Assembly (NCBI GenBank): GCA_023630585.1 | Contig: CM042535.1 | Location: forward strand, 32,982,899-33,046,898 | DNA length: 64,000 nt | DNA from: Cranoglanis bouderius | Lineage: Eukaryota; Chordata; Actinopteri; Siluriformes; Cranoglanididae | Reading direction: 5' to 3' | Shown here: positions 62,920-64,000 of the stretch, one piece after another | Numbering within the stretch: position 1 is the first letter of the stretch | How the letters are laid out: each line of letters begins with the position of its first letter | Made by a program: the position numbers and the translations under genes | The notes under the pieces: generated by a model | Database searches by the model: none | What the model saw: only the letters and a program-made list of their open reading frames with translations | Told to the model about the DNA's origin: nothing

Positions 62920-63350
62920 CACTCACTGACCACTTTTTCGAAAGTTCTTGTACACCTGCTCATTCATGCAGTTATCAAATCAGTCAATCATGTTGCAGTA
63001 GCACAATGCATACAAATCATGCATATACCAGTTAAGAGCTTCAAGTAATGTCCACAACAATCATCAGAATGGGGAAAATGTGATCTCAGTGACTGTGGCA
63101 TAGTTGTTGGTGCCAGATGGGCTTTGGGGATGGGGTTGAGTATATTAGAAACCGCTGATCTTCTGCAATTTTCATGCACAACAACCTCTGTAGTTTATAC
63201 AGATTGGTGTGTGAAACAAACAACATCCATTAAGCAGCAATATTGTCAGGGACAGTCAGGGTAACTCAGATAATCATTCTTTACAACTGTGGTGAGCAGC
63301 AAAGCATCTTGGAACACCCAACACGTCAAACCTTGAGGCAGTTAGACTAT
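62920..63350 (+). mobile_element. Tc1-like relic, same family as 31270-31858, copy 3
   Basis: Starts CACTCACTGACCACTTTTTCG and continues GTACACCTGCTCATTCATGCA, then GAAACCGCTGATCTTCTGC and TGTGGTGAGCAGCAAAGCATC, collinear with copy 1. Stops throughout. Confidence 0.82.
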
Positions 63351-63964
63351 AACTGTTACGTATCTGGAAGGAGGGAAGCAGGATGCACTCGCAGGGGAAA
63401 TAGGCAGTTTATTAGGAACAGTCCAAAATCATAGAAATGGAACAGTCTAACAAAAATCCAAAAAATAAACAAGGACAATATTCCAAAAAATGATAGGGCA
63501 ATAATTCCAAAAAGGCTAGTCAATAATCCAAACACTCACAAGGCAAAAATCCAGGAAGTCACGAGACAATAATCCGAAATCTAGGGAACGCGAGGAAAAC
63601 AAAGACATGGAGGAATCTTCCAAGAAGTCACGAGGCAATAATCCAAGAACCAGGGAACACCTGGTAAACAAAATATAGATAAAGCTACTATTATTTATCT
63701 TTGCTTCATTGCTACTTTTCATTATCATCATTACTTTTAGTTACATCTAGTTAATACTCCGCCCCAAAGCGGACACAAACAGGGGCTTAAGTAACATGGG
63801 TAATCCAAAGCAAACAAGATCAAACACATCACACCTGGAAACAATAATCAAACAATAAAAGGAGAGCCAATGACAGAACATGGGAGGAAACATGACGTGA
63901 ACCAAAACCAACGGACCAATAGGAAAGCGGGGGCAGAGACATGACGTAAAACAAAAACAAAAGA
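63351..63964. repeat. unclassified dispersed repeat with internal direct repeats
   Basis: Two units of about 65 bases share AAGTCACGAG(A/G)CAATAATCC (63556 and 63626), followed by AGGGAACRC; CAATAATCCAA also occurs nearby. It resembles terminal sequence of retroelements common in fish, but I cannot assign it. Confidence 0.45.
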
Positions 63965-64000
63965 GCACATGGCAAAGTAAACAAAACCAGAGTACATGAA

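Larger units (their letters stand above)
54596..64000 (+). other. eys intron after exon j, at least 9.4 kb
   Basis: Contains a TTTG repeat (54748-54790), Tc1-like relics (55065-55420, 55455-55560, 58240-58555, 62920-63350), a dispersed repeat (57445-58195), a GC-richer unique stretch (58690-59130), family X copy 3 (60040-60700), and a repeat with internal duplication at the right end (63351-63964). The stretch 56000-57400 is unique-looking and AT-rich. No further eys exon recognised. Confidence 0.7.

Overview
The window is a piece of a vertebrate, almost certainly teleost, nuclear genome. It is AT-rich and intron-dominated, with long TA/TG microsatellites. Transposons are mostly Tc1-like elements of families typical of ray-finned fish, plus an RTE-type LINE with 'craniofacial development protein 2-like' coding sequence, a tRNA-derived SINE and a 5S-rRNA-like SINE. 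The repeat mix resembles catfishes and other otophysans, but that is an impression and not a measurement.

The only host gene I can support is on the + strand: ten internal exons (1,537 coding bases) of eyes shut homolog (eys). EYS is the large secreted EGF/laminin-G protein of the photoreceptor extracellular matrix; loss of the human gene causes retinitis pigmentosa RP25. Exons lie at 2356-2555, 5152-5276, 5545-5669, 6658-6817, 19346-19527, 19888-19979, 27525-27675, 29842-29954, 39923-40152 and 54437-54595. All ten have AG/GT boundaries, and the reading phase matches at every one of the nine junctions. They encode four EGF modules, a half EGF, a short linker, a complete laminin G domain over four exons, another EGF, and the start of a second laminin G domain. 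Both ends of the gene lie outside the window.

Introns make up over 97% of the window. The 12.5 kb intron 6818-19345 holds a Tc1-like relic, a hAT-like MITE, and a rearranged LINE with a perfect 20-bp target-site duplication. The 7.5 kb intron 19980-27524 holds a decayed copy of a multicopy transposon-associated ORF of unknown function, a MITE, SINEs, and a 5S-derived SINE nested in a Tc1-like relic. The 10 kb intron 29955-39922 has at least four Tc1-like elements, one with an almost intact DD34E transposase. The 14.3 kb intron 40153-54436 carries four more Tc1-like elements. The tail after 54595 is intron with relics and a few GC-richer unique islands.

I found no prokaryotic-type system, CRISPR array or virus. 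The points most worth following are: the direct, phase-compatible joining of the EGF block to the first laminin G domain without the large spacer exon of human EYS; the decayed ORF at 20463-21355; the near-intact antisense Tc1 transposase; the 5S-derived SINE; and a splice-acceptor mimic made by a CT repeat 90 bases after one eys donor site.
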